From: Actinomycetes bacterium
GTDB lineage: Bacteria > Actinomycetota > Actinomycetes > Actinomycetales > Dermabacteraceae
Assembly: GCA_023389045.1 (NCBI GenBank)
Contig: JAEWEZ010000090.1
Span: 1 to 34,343 of the forward strand
Direction of reading: 5' to 3'
DNA: 34,343 nt
Both the position numbers and the translations under genes were made by a program. Positions 7,579 to 15,930 of the stretch are shown one piece after another. Below the pieces are notes generated by a model. The model was not told the DNA's origin, ran no database searches, and saw nothing but the letters and a program-made list of their open reading frames with translations. Within the stretch, counting starts at the first letter, position 1, and each line of letters opens with the position of its first letter.

Positions 7579-7954
7579 TTTCTACCCTTTCCGAGCCTTA
7601 GACCTGTCCACAATCGGTCGATTTCGGACACGCCGGTGAGGGGGCTGCGGACGGGGCCTATGGGGCGGTCCGAACTGTTCCATAATCGGTGTCCGTATTC
7701 ATAAATGTACCACAATTTACGGATTGACGATAGCGGACCCGTCGCGGAGGCATGGGGATTCAACTTCTGGCGTCGGTAGGTTTAGCTATCACCTCCCTCG
7801 TCTCTCATGAGGGTGGAGGGGTGGATACAGGGGGTGATCGCTCGGCCTGACGGCCTCGCTTAGTGGTCTGGGTATAGGGGAAAGGCCGATACTTGTGGAT
7901 TGTCCATCCGGCGGCCTCGGGGAAGACCATCAGGTGCAGTTTCGGTGCACTTCT
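7579..7954. other. Intergenic region upstream of the restriction operon
   Basis: No convincing gene is visible. An AT-rich patch near 7696-7720 lies between inverted repeats TCCGTA (7692-7697) and TACGGA (7718-7723) and probably holds the restriction-operon promoter. Two similar motifs, TGTCCACAATCGGT (7605-7618) and TGTTCCATAATCGGTG (7676-7691), are candidate binding sites for a regulator, but no controller gene is present in the window. Confidence 0.35.
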
Positions 7955-8075
7955 GGTGTAGTTTTCGTGAAAACTACACCGCACTACACCGCCTACTACA
8001 CCAGCTTTTCACTGATATACCAGGCTTTTCTCGACGTGGTGTAGTTGATGCAGTTTTGGTGTAGTTTCCTACACC
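7955..8075. repeat. Iteron-like GGTGTAG array with a perfect 26-bp palindrome
   Basis: Seven copies of GGTGTAG(T) or its complement (A)CTACACC occur within about 120 bp: forward at 7955, 8038 and 8058; reverse ending at 7980, 7990, 8002 and 8075. The first two form a perfect inverted repeat, 11-bp arms with a 4-nt CGTG loop, at 7955-7980. Degenerate GGTGCAG-like copies lie just upstream (7933-7950). The array abuts a primase-helicase remnant, the arrangement expected for the replication origin of a P4-like satellite or integrative element. The sites are visible; origin function is inferred. Confidence 0.65.
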
Positions 8076-8298
8076 GCTCTTCGAGCTACCTGTTGATCCT
8101 CATCAAGAGAAGGTCTGGAACGACTTCCTCGCGTCCACCCTTGTCAATGAGGAGGTCCGCGACTTCGTTCAGGAGCTTGCAGGGCTGACCCTCCTGGGAG
8201 ACCAGCGCGAACAGATCGTCGTTTTCCTGACCGGCACCGGTGCCAACGGCAAAGGGACGTTCTATAAGGCACTCCGACACCGGGCGGGTAGCTATTGA
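8065..8298 (+). pseudogene. Remnant of a P4/D5-family phage or plasmid primase-helicase
   Basis: The plus-strand frame from about 8080 to TGA 8296-8298 has no start codon. It encodes a segment with EEVRDFVQELAGLTLLGD followed by REQIVVFLTGTGANGKGTF. The last part contains the Walker A loop GTGANGKGT typical of the superfamily 3 helicase domain in D5/P4-alpha primases. The normal protein is several hundred residues longer on both sides; here only about 70 codons remain. Both the primase domain and the rest of the helicase are lost. It is evidence that a replicating integrative element or satellite phage once occupied the site. Confidence 0.75.
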
Positions 8299-8372
8299 GG
8301 TAGAGCGCGGTCAGCGCTTCGGTCGTCGCCGCGTCGAGCGACCGCAACTTCACGGATGAGAACGTCGAATGC

Positions 8373-8410
8373 GCACGCCGCCGGCGACCCTGGGGTCACC
8401 GGCGGCGTGC
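8373..8410. terminator. Strong GC hairpin downstream of kbl
   Basis: GCACGCCGCCGG at 8373-8384 pairs with CCGGCGGCGTGC at 8399-8410, extended by GACC/GGTC, with a 4-nt loop. It lies 23 bp beyond the kbl stop on the minus strand and is the likely terminator of the tdh-kbl operon. There is no long T-run, as is common in high-GC actinobacteria. Confidence 0.7.
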
Positions 8411-8433
8411 ACAGTGCATCAGTCGAGCAGGCC

Positions 8434-9651
8434 TCAGCCCCCGGTCACCTCAGCGCGGGAGGCCACGAAGGCCTGCACGCAGGCTTCGATGTCCTCATCG
8501 CTGTGCGCGGCGGAGAGCTGCACGCGGATGCGGGCCTTGTCCTTGGGAACCACGGGGTAGGAGAAGGCCGTGACGTACACGCCGTGCTCGAGCATGGCGT
8601 CCGCGATCTTCCCGGCCAGGGCGGCATCCCCGAACATCACCGGGATGATCGCATGCTCCCCGTCGAGCAGGTCGAAACCTTCCTCGCGCATGCGACGGCG
8701 GAACAGGGCAGCGTTGGCGAACAGCTTCTCGCGCAGTTCACCGCTGGTCGCCACCAGTTCCAGCGCCTTGAGGGAGGCCGCAACGATCGAGGGCGCCATT
8801 GAGTTGGAGAACAGGTAGGGGCGGGCCTTCTGGCGCAGCATCGCGATGATCTCCGCGTGTCCGGAAACGTAGCCGCCGCTGGCCCCACCGAGAGCCTTGC
8901 CGAAGGTGCCGGTGTAGATGTCCACCCGGTCGCTCACACCAAAGTGCTCGGGGGTGCCGGCGCCGTGCTCACCCATGAATCCGACCGCATGGGAGTCATC
9001 CACGAGAACCAGGGCGCCGTACTCCTCTGCGAGATCGCAGATGCCGGGCAGCGGCGCCAGGTAACCGTCCATGGAGAACACGCCGTCGGTGACGATCACG
9101 GTGCGGCGGGCGCCCTTGCCGTCGTTCAGTTCACGGGTGGCTTCGAGCTGGGCGCGCAGATCCTCAAGATCAGCATTGCGGTAGCGGAAGCGGGCCGCCT
9201 TGCACAGGCGGATCCCGTCGATCAGCGAGGCGTGGTTCAGCTCATCGGAGATGATCGCGTCTTCCTTACTGAAGAGCGATTCGAACACTCCGCCGTTCGC
9301 GTCAAAGCAGGAGGAGAAGAGGATGGTGTCCTCCGTGCCGAGCATGGCGGAGACAGCCTTCTCCAGCTGCAGGTGCAGGTCCTGCGTGCCGCAGATGAAA
9401 CGCACCGAGGCCATGCCGAAACCGCGCTCATCCAGGGCTTTCTTCGCGGCAGCGATCAGCTCGGGGTGATCGGCGAGCCCCAGGTAGTTGTTCGCGCAGA
9501 AGTTCAGCACCGCAGCGCCCTCGCGGCCGATCGGCCCGGCGGTGATCGCATTGGACTGCGCAGTGGTGATCACGCGCTCCCGCTTGAAAGTTCCCGCCTC
9601 GTCGATGGCGGCAAGTTCAGCGGCCAGCTCATTCTTCAGATCGGTGTACAC
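8434..9651 (-). CDS. kbl: 2-amino-3-ketobutyrate CoA ligase (glycine C-acetyltransferase)
   Basis: A PLP enzyme of the alpha-oxoamine synthase family that cleaves 2-amino-3-ketobutyrate with CoA to give glycine and acetyl-CoA, the second step of threonine breakdown. The 405-residue product has NFCANNYLGLADHP near the N-terminus, the PLP-contact segment VLVDDSHAVGFMG, and TGTFGKALGGASGGY with the Schiff-base lysine at about residue 252. The length is normal (E. coli Kbl is about 398). GTG 9651 is the chosen start because GGGAGGAC lies 8 nt upstream; the frame runs further upstream but without a better start. It follows tdh by 53 bp and both form one operon. Confidence 0.95.
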   Translation of the reverse strand: MYTDLKNELAAELAAIDEAGTFKRERVITTAQSNAITAGPIGREGAAVLNFCANNYLGLADHPELIAAAKKALDERGFGMASVRFICGTQDLHLQLEKAVSAMLGTEDTILFSSCFDANGGVFESLFSKEDAIISDELNHASLIDGIRLCKAARFRYRNADLEDLRAQLEATRELNDGKGARRTVIVTDGVFSMDGYLAPLPGICDLAEEYGALVLVDDSHAVGFMGEHGAGTPEHFGVSDRVDIYTGTFGKALGGASGGYVSGHAEIIAMLRQKARPYLFSNSMAPSIVAASLKALELVATSGELREKLFANAALFRRRMREEGFDLLDGEHAIIPVMFGDAALAGKIADAMLEHGVYVTAFSYPVVPKDKARIRVQLSAAHSDEDIEACVQAFVASRAEVTGG

Positions 9652-9704
9652 GGATTGTCCTCCCTGGAGGTTTCTCGGTGAGTGGCGGGGCGATGGGTTT
9701 GGGC

Positions 9705-10766
9705 TCAGAGCTTTTCGAGGTCGAACAGCACCTTGCCGGCGCTGCCGCTGCGGGCGATCTCGTAGCCGCGCTCCCACTCTGTCACGGGCAGCACATCCGT
9801 GATCGTCGAGGCGATCCGTTCGCGCAGCTGGGCAGAGGTCGAGAGCATCGCGCTCATCGCATACCAGGTCTCGAACATTTCACGCCCGTAGATCCCCTTG
9901 AGGGTGATCATGCGGGTGATGACCTGGGTCCAGTCGATCGCGAAGTTCCGCGGGGGCAGACCGAGCAGGGCGATCTTTCCGCCATGGTTCATATTGGCGA
10001 TCATCTCCTGCAGGGCGGAGGCCTGCCCGGAGATTTCCAGGCCCACGTCGAACCCTTCGCGCATGCCCAGTTCCTTCTGCACATCGGCTACGCGAGTGGA
10101 GGAGACGTCGAGCACGGCGTCGGCCCCACAGGATTCGGCCATATCCAGACGGTGCTTGACCACATCGGTCACAGCGATCTTGCGGGCCCCGGCGTGGCGG
10201 GCCACAGCGGTGGCCATCTGCCCGATCGGGCCGGCCCCGGTGATCAGCACGTCCTCACCGATCAGCGGGAACATGAGTGAGGTGTGCACGGCATTGCCGA
10301 GCGGGTCGAATACGGCTCCCAGCTCGGGGGAGATCAGTTCGGTGGCGCCGTCATGCTCATGCACCCACACGTTCTGGTGGGGGATCACCACGAACTCGGC
10401 GAAGGCGCCGTCGCGCTGCACACCCACCGAGCGGGTGCGGATGCACATCTGTTTCCGGCCGGCGCGGCAGTTACGACACACACCGCAGACCACGTGCCCC
10501 TCGCCGGAGACGCGGTCCCCGACGCGCACGTCGAGCACCTGCTCGCCAACCTCCACAACCTCCCCGTAGAACTCGTGCCCAGGAGTGAAGGGCACGGTGT
10601 CGCACATGGACTGGGCGGAGGTGTCCCAGGCCAGAATGTGCAGGTCGGTGCCGCAGATTCCTGCGCGCATCACCTTGATTTTGACGTCATCAGGCCCGCA
10701 TTCCGGTTCGGGCACATCCACCAGTTCCAGCCCCGGACCAGGGGCGGTTTTGCGCAGGGCACGCAT
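9705..10766 (-). CDS. tdh: L-threonine 3-dehydrogenase
   Basis: A zinc-dependent medium-chain dehydrogenase that oxidises L-threonine to 2-amino-3-ketobutyrate with NAD. Catalytic zinc ligands lie in AGICGTDLHI and GHEFYGEVV. A structural zinc site is CGVCRNCRAGRKQMC. The Rossmann nucleotide-binding motif is GAGPIGQMATAVA, followed by a near-perfect Tdh C-terminus (GIYGREMFETWYAM). Two ATG codons are adjacent at 10769 and 10766. AAAGGAG lies 2 nt from the first and 5 nt from the second, so 10766 is preferred, giving 353 residues. It is first in the tdh-kbl operon. Confidence 0.95.
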   Translation of the reverse strand: MRALRKTAPGPGLELVDVPEPECGPDDVKIKVMRAGICGTDLHILAWDTSAQSMCDTVPFTPGHEFYGEVVEVGEQVLDVRVGDRVSGEGHVVCGVCRNCRAGRKQMCIRTRSVGVQRDGAFAEFVVIPHQNVWVHEHDGATELISPELGAVFDPLGNAVHTSLMFPLIGEDVLITGAGPIGQMATAVARHAGARKIAVTDVVKHRLDMAESCGADAVLDVSSTRVADVQKELGMREGFDVGLEISGQASALQEMIANMNHGGKIALLGLPPRNFAIDWTQVITRMITLKGIYGREMFETWYAMSAMLSTSAQLRERIASTITDVLPVTEWERGYEIARSGSAGKVLFDLEKL

Positions 10767-10887
10767 CATGTCTCCTTTGATCCGCCCGGTCGGCGCCGAT
10801 GCCGATTGGGCGTAGTCGCGCGGATCGTGTCACGCCGGCACGGGATTGTTCGGCGTGACCTTGAGCCCGAGTCTAAAGTGGAGCACC

Positions 10888-13800
10888 GTGACCCGTCCCG
10901 CCGATCAGCCCGCCCCGCTCGATATCCGGTACCCCGCAGACCTACCGGTGTCGCAGCGGCGAGACGACATCATCTCCGCGCTGCGTGAGAACCAGGTGGT
11001 GGTCATCGCCGGCGAAACCGGTTCGGGCAAAACCACGCAGATTCCGAAGATGCTTCTGGAGCTCGGCTACGGGCAGGGTAAGCGGCTCATCGGGCACACC
11101 CAGCCGCGCCGCATTGCCGCCCGCTCCGTGGCCGCCCGGATCGCCCAGGAGCTGGGGGAACGCCTCGGCGAAGGTGCCGTCGGATACCAGGTTCGCTTCA
11201 CCAAGGAGACCAGCCGCGGAACCCGTCTGAAGGTCATGACCGACGGGATCCTGCTTGCGGAAATCTCGCGCGACCGTCTGCTGCGCCGCTACGACGCGAT
11301 CGTGATCGACGAAGCCCATGAGCGTTCCCTGACGATCGACGTGATCCTCGGATACCTCAAGCAGATCCTGCCCGAGCGCCCGGACCTCAAGGTCGTGATC
11401 ACCTCCGCGACGATCGATCCGGAACGTTTCGCCGCGCATTTCGCGCGCCGTGCCGCTGATGGCAGCGCCATTCCCGCCCCGATCATCGAGGTCTCCGGGC
11501 GCACCTACCCCGTCGAAATCCGCTACCGGCCCCTCGTGCTGGAACCGGAGATCGACGAGGACAACGAGCTCGAAGACATCCACTCGATCGAACGCGATCT
11601 CACCGAGGCCATCACCGACGCCGTCGATGAACTCTGCGCCGAAGGCCCCGGCGACATCCTCATCTTCCTCCCCGGCGAACGGGAGATCCGTGAGATCTCC
11701 GACGTGCTGCGCGACCACCTCGGTCGCGGAACCCGCGGGCGCACCTCCCTACCCGTCGAAGTGCTCCCGCTGTTCGGCCGCCTCTCCGCCCAGGACCAGC
11801 AGAAAATCTTCACCCCGCCCCCGCCCGGCACCTACCGGCGGATCGTGCTGGCCACGAACGTCGCCGAAACCTCCCTGACGGTCCCCGGGATCACCTACGT
11901 GATCGACTCGGGCCTTGCCCGCATCTCCCGCTACTCCCAGCGCACCAAGGTGCAGCGCCTGCCCATCGAACCGATCTCGCAGGCAAGTGCGAACCAGCGC
12001 TCCGGCCGCTCCGGCCGTACCGCCCCCGGTATCGCGATCCGCCTGTTCTCCCGGGAAGACTTCGAGACCCGCCCCGAGTTCACCGAACCGGAGATTCTGC
12101 GCACCTCCCTGGCCTCCGTGGTGCTGCTGATGACCTCGATGGGGATGGGTGATGTGGAGTCCTTCCCCTTCGTGGAACCGCCGGCAAGTCGCGCGGTGAC
12201 CGACGGTGTGCGGCTCCTGGAAGAACTCGGTGCGATCGAGAACGCCCCGCGCGCCCCCGGTGGTCGTCGCCTCACCCCCGTCGGCCGGATGCTCTCCCGC
12301 TTCCCCCTGGACCCGCGGATGGCGCGGATGCTGATCGAGGCGGACCGTCTCGGTGCGCTACGCGAAGTACTCGTGATCGTCGCCGCCCTCGAGATTCAGG
12401 ATCCGCGCGAACGCCCCCTCGGGCAGGAAACGCAAGCCCGGCAACAGCACAAACGCTTTGACGACGACACCAGCGATTTCCTGACCTTCCTGAAGCTGTG
12501 GAACCACCTCAGCGAGCGCCGCAAAGAACTCTCTGCCTCCGCCTTCAAACGCGAGGTGAAGAGCCAGTACCTGCACTACCTGCGGATCCGCGAATGGTGG
12601 GACCTACATGCGCAGCTGCGGGAGATGGCACGCGATGCAGACCTGCACATGAATGACACCCCGGCCTCCCCGGACCGGATCCACCAGGCGCTGCTCGCGG
12701 GGCTGCTGAGCCACGTCGGACTCTTCGATGACCGCACCCGCGAATACACCGGAGCGCGCGGCGCCCGCTTCGCCCTCTGGCCCGGATCGGCCCTAGCGAA
12801 GAAACGCCCCGACTATGTCATGTGCGCGGAACTCGTGGAAACCTCGCGCCTGTGGGGACGCCTTGCCGCCCAGATCGACCCGCGCTGGGCGGAAGAGATC
12901 GGCGCGCATGTGGTGCGCCGCTCCCACTCCGAACCGCACTGGTCGAGCAAACAGTCCTCCGCCATGGCCCACGAACGGGTGACTCTCTACGGCGTCACCC
13001 TCGCCGCCGACCGCCTGGTGGGCTACGGAAAGATCAATCCCGAGGCAGCCCGCGACATCTTCATTCAGCATGCCCTGATCGAAGGGGACTGGCGCACCCG
13101 CCACCACTTCTTCCGCGACAACCGCGCCCTGATCGAGCAGCTCGAAGAACTCGAAGCGAAAACCCGCCGTCGCGACCTGCTGATCAGCGATGAGCAAATC
13201 TTCTCCTTCTATGACGCGCGGATTCCGGCGAGCGTTGTCTCCGGCCGCCACTTCGATGCCTGGTGGAAGAAACAGCGGCACAAGACCCCTGACCTGCTCA
13301 CCCTCACCGAAAAAGACCTCCTCGCCGCCGACGAATCCGTAGCGGCGGCGATCCACGCCGACTTCCCCGACACCTGGGTGCAGGGCGATATCACCCTGCC
13401 GCTGACCTACTCCTTTGGGCAGATCGGGGCGCAGGGGCACGACGGGGTGACCGCGACGGTGCCGCTGGCCGTGCTGAACCGTCTCACCCCCCGCGGCTTC
13501 GACTGGCTGGTGCCGGGAATGCGCGAAGAACTCGTCACCGAGCTGATCCGCACCCTGCCCAAACCGATCCGCCGCCACCTCGTGCCCGCCCCGGAACGCG
13601 CCAAAGCCGTGGCCGCCACCCTCCACGATGACGACCCCGACGCCGGGGAGCCCTTCCTCGAAGCCGTCGCTGATGAACTCGTGGCCCTGCCCGGGGTACC
13701 CGATGACCTCGAACTGTACGGACCCGAGTTCGACCTCACGAAGCTCCCCGCCCACCTGCGGATGCACTTCCGGGTGGTCGATGCGAAAGGCCGGCAGGTT

Positions 13801-14757
13801 GGTGCCGGCGATGACCTCGACGCGCTCAAAGCACGCCTAAAGAAACGCATGGACGCTTCCGTGTCCACGCAGGGGGAGGACCTCGCTCAGCGTGACCTGC
13901 AGGAGTTCCCCGCCGGGGGAGTGCCCGCTGTGTATGAATCCCGCACGGGTGGGCTGAAAGTCACCGGTTACCCGGCGCTGGTGGCTATCCGTGGGGCCGA
14001 CGGGCGTCTTGAACGGATCGACCTCACAGTGCTTGCGAGCGCCGATGAGCAGGCCCTCGCGCATCGCGCCGGCGTGATCGCCATGATCGATCGGGACCTC
14101 GGGGCGGACCTCGGCGGGGTACTCACCGGACTGCCCAATCCGACGAAACTCGCGGTGGCCGGCTCGAGGTACGCCTCCACGGCGGCGCTTCTCGCCGACG
14201 CCTCCCGCGCCGCCACAGAACACCTCGTGGGGCAGGGGCAGGTGCGCGACCGCGAGGCCTACCAGGCGCTGCTTGCGAGAGTGCGGGAACAGCACGACGA
14301 GATCGCGCGGCAGGCCGTACGGGATGCGGCATCCGCGCTCGCCGCCGGAGCCGCCGTCCACCGGGCCCTGTCGAAAGTGTCGGCGCTGTCGATCCTGGAT
14401 CGCCTGACCCGTCTGCGAGAACACACCGACGGTCTGCTCACCGAAGGATTCATCTCCCGCACCGGGATCACCCACCTGGCTGATCTGCCCCGCTATCTGG
14501 AAGCAGACCGGATCCGTCTGGAAAAAATGCAGGAGAACCCGCATCGAGACGAGCAGCTCGAATGGCAGCTGCAGGTGGTCTGCCAGGTGTGGGAGCAGGC
14601 CCGCAGTCGCCTCTCCGCGCGGCGCCTCGCCGAGCCCGATGCGCAGGAAATCCCCTGGCTGATTGAGGAGTTCCGGGTGAGTCTGTTTGCCCAAACCCTC
14701 GGCACGAAACAGACCGTCTCGGATAAACGTATCCGGGCCGCGATTGCGGCGCTCTAA
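10888..14757 (+). CDS. hrpA: ATP-dependent RNA helicase HrpA
   Basis: A DEAH-box helicase of 1289 residues, close to the usual 1300. Motif I is GETGSGKTTQ (about residue 40), motif II DEAH (about 141), motif III TSAT (about 171), and QRSGRSGRTAPG is motif VI. HA2 and OB-fold regions follow, and the long C-terminal half matches the HrpA-specific DUF3418 type region. GTG 10888 is chosen because GGAG sits 5 nt upstream; a TTG at 10846 is in frame but has no ribosome-binding site. A TAAAGT (10874-10879) just before the start could be a -10 box giving a very short leader. HrpA is linked to translation and stalled-ribosome processing. The last codons are part of a 19-bp tandem repeat. Confidence 0.95.
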   Translation: MTRPADQPAPLDIRYPADLPVSQRRDDIISALRENQVVVIAGETGSGKTTQIPKMLLELGYGQGKRLIGHTQPRRIAARSVAARIAQELGERLGEGAVGYQVRFTKETSRGTRLKVMTDGILLAEISRDRLLRRYDAIVIDEAHERSLTIDVILGYLKQILPERPDLKVVITSATIDPERFAAHFARRAADGSAIPAPIIEVSGRTYPVEIRYRPLVLEPEIDEDNELEDIHSIERDLTEAITDAVDELCAEGPGDILIFLPGEREIREISDVLRDHLGRGTRGRTSLPVEVLPLFGRLSAQDQQKIFTPPPPGTYRRIVLATNVAETSLTVPGITYVIDSGLARISRYSQRTKVQRLPIEPISQASANQRSGRSGRTAPGIAIRLFSREDFETRPEFTEPEILRTSLASVVLLMTSMGMGDVESFPFVEPPASRAVTDGVRLLEELGAIENAPRAPGGRRLTPVGRMLSRFPLDPRMARMLIEADRLGALREVLVIVAALEIQDPRERPLGQETQARQQHKRFDDDTSDFLTFLKLWNHLSERRKELSASAFKREVKSQYLHYLRIREWWDLHAQLREMARDADLHMNDTPASPDRIHQALLAGLLSHVGLFDDRTREYTGARGARFALWPGSALAKKRPDYVMCAELVETSRLWGRLAAQIDPRWAEEIGAHVVRRSHSEPHWSSKQSSAMAHERVTLYGVTLAADRLVGYGKINPEAARDIFIQHALIEGDWRTRHHFFRDNRALIEQLEELEAKTRRRDLLISDEQIFSFYDARIPASVVSGRHFDAWWKKQRHKTPDLLTLTEKDLLAADESVAAAIHADFPDTWVQGDITLPLTYSFGQIGAQGHDGVTATVPLAVLNRLTPRGFDWLVPGMREELVTELIRTLPKPIRRHLVPAPERAKAVAATLHDDDPDAGEPFLEAVADELVALPGVPDDLELYGPEFDLTKLPAHLRMHFRVVDAKGRQVGAGDDLDALKARLKKRMDASVSTQGEDLAQRDLQEFPAGGVPAVYESRTGGLKVTGYPALVAIRGADGRLERIDLTVLASADEQALAHRAGVIAMIDRDLGADLGGVLTGLPNPTKLAVAGSRYASTAALLADASRAATEHLVGQGQVRDREAYQALLARVREQHDEIARQAVRDAASALAAGAAVHRALSKVSALSILDRLTRLREHTDGLLTEGFISRTGITHLADLPRYLEADRIRLEKMQENPHRDEQLEWQLQVVCQVWEQARSRLSARRLAEPDAQEIPWLIEEFRVSLFAQTLGTKQTVSDKRIRAAIAAL

Positions 14758-14805
14758 GGTAACCGCGGCGCTTTCCGGGAATCGCAGCGCTTTGAGGGAA
14801 TCGCG
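14749..14805 (+). repeat. Three 19-bp tandem units spanning the hrpA stop codon
   Basis: Units start at 14749, 14768 and 14787, each beginning GCGCT and ending CGC plus one base. Units 2 and 3 are very similar (GCGCTTTCCGGGAATCGCA and GCGCTTTGAGGGAATCGCG). Unit 1, containing the hrpA TAA, is more diverged. The rest of the 325-bp gap to the next gene (14806-15082) shows no recognisable gene or terminator. Confidence 0.55.
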
Positions 14806-15082
14806 CCGCACTCAGCGCAACGCGCCCCTCCACGCAGCACCGTCGGCCGGCATATACCCACCCCGAGTGCCGCAGACCGGGCACAAAGCACGTACCTGCC
14901 CAGACACGCCTCAAAACTCTCGGTAAGAGGGAGGAAAATCAGGCCGATCTGGTGCGAAGTGACGAGGCAAATGGCACGAAAGGACGGTTCAGGTCACGGA
15001 ATGGTCTCGCTAGCGTCGAAGACAGATGGCACGGTGCTGGCCCCTCCAGCGCCGACCAAGTCCACATGACGAAGGAGATGCC

Positions 15083-15697
15083 ATGACCCCCTCGATCCCG
15101 ACGACCTCCACGACCGACCTCAGCCGCCGCAACCTCTTCCGCCTCGGCGCTGTGGGCACCGCCGCAGTGGCCACCACCGCCGTGGTCGCGGCCCCCGCCA
15201 AGGCCGATCCGGTCTGGAGCGAGGAGTTCATGACGCGTATCGAGACGCATCAGGGCTTCGACCTGCACAACATGACCCCCACCCAGGTGGATAACGCGAA
15301 GTTCATCATCGCGATCGGTAAGGCACATGGGGTGGATGCCCTGGGTATCCAGATGGCGATCGCCACCTCGATCGTGGAAGCCTGGCTGTACAACTATGGC
15401 CCCGAGGTCGATCACGACTCCGGCGGTATGTTCCAGCAGCGTCCTGCCACCGGCTGGGGCACCTACGACCAGGTGCGCAACAAGAAGCTCGCGACCGAAG
15501 CCTTCCTCGGCTTCGCCCCGCACACCAACAACCTGGGCCTCATGCAGGTGCGTCCGGACTACCACAACCGCCCCTTCAGCGATGCGTGCCAGGCCGTGCA
15601 GGTCTCCGCTCACCCCGAGCGCTACGGCCAGCAGGAAGGCGCTGCCCGCCAGATCTGGGATTGGTGGAACGCGGAAGTGGCACCGTTCCAGCTGTGA
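15083..15697 (+). CDS. Tat-exported lysozyme-like cell-wall protein
   Basis: A 204-residue secreted protein. The start at ATG 15083 is preceded by GAAGGAG with 5-nt spacing; the frame is open further upstream without support. The N-terminus carries a twin-arginine signal (DLSRRNLFRLGA, then a hydrophobic stretch and AKADP cleavage region). The mature part contains a lysozyme-like segment (ALGIQMAIATSIVEAWLYNYG, then DSGGMFQQRPATGWGTYDQV). The GxFQQRPxxGWGT motif is common in actinobacterial lytic-transglycosylase-like and phage-tail wall proteins. The conserved length is short, with no obvious peptidoglycan-binding repeat. It probably acts on, or binds, cell wall outside the membrane; the exact activity is not shown. 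Confidence 0.7.
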   Translation: MTPSIPTTSTTDLSRRNLFRLGAVGTAAVATTAVVAAPAKADPVWSEEFMTRIETHQGFDLHNMTPTQVDNAKFIIAIGKAHGVDALGIQMAIATSIVEAWLYNYGPEVDHDSGGMFQQRPATGWGTYDQVRNKKLATEAFLGFAPHTNNLGLMQVRPDYHNRPFSDACQAVQVSAHPERYGQQEGAARQIWDWWNAEVAPFQL

Positions 15698-15777
15698 TTC
15701 CAAGCCCGCATAGCCCCTGAGGCGGATTCGTACACGCCGCCTTGCCCGTCGGCCCCTGCGCTGAGGAGCTGACACCC

Positions 15778-15820
15778 CGGACCCACACCCGTTCCTCGGG
15801 TGTGGGTCCGACGGGTTTTC
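15778..15820 (+). terminator. Rho-independent terminator
   Basis: A perfect 14-bp stem (CGGACCCACACCCG at 15778-15791 with CGGGTGTGGGTCCG at 15797-15810), a 5-nt loop, then ACGGGTTTTC. It ends transcription of the Tat-exported protein gene. Confidence 0.88.
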
Positions 15821-15918
15821 GGCGCATGAAAAGTGCGGGGGAGACGACGGGAGCCAGGCGCGGACCGGGGAGGTCAAGAGAGTCGGTAGGAAACGGAGCG
15901 AGACCGAGCCAGCGCGTA

Positions 15919-15924
15919 TATCCT
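15919..15924 (+). promoter_or_regulatory. -10 box placing the transcription start at the malic-enzyme ATG
   Basis: TATCCT ends exactly 6 nt before ATG 15931, and no Shine-Dalgarno sequence precedes the ATG. This is the geometry of leaderless mRNAs, which are common in actinobacteria. No clear -35 box is visible. Confidence 0.45.
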
Positions 15925-15930
15925 GGCCGC

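Noticed and set aside
7452..7763. 103-codon minus-strand frame overlapping the start of the nuclease-methylase gene
   Set aside because: It overlaps the N-terminal coding region in another frame and has no ribosome-binding site or recognisable motif.
7955..8075. CRISPR array
   Set aside because: The repeats are 7-8 bp, occur in both orientations and have irregular spacing, and no cas gene is present.
8086..8353. Short minus-strand frames over the primase remnant
   Set aside because: The plus-strand frame carries a clear helicase Walker A motif; the minus-strand frames have no recognisable content.
12793..13767. 324-codon minus-strand frame inside hrpA
   Set aside because: Antisense shadow of HrpA; Gly/Val/Glu-rich without motifs.
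14952..15086. 44-codon frame ending in an ATGA overlap with the Tat-exported protein gene
   Set aside because: The overlap is suggestive of a leader peptide, but the GTG start has GGGAGGA 14 nt away and the product looks random.
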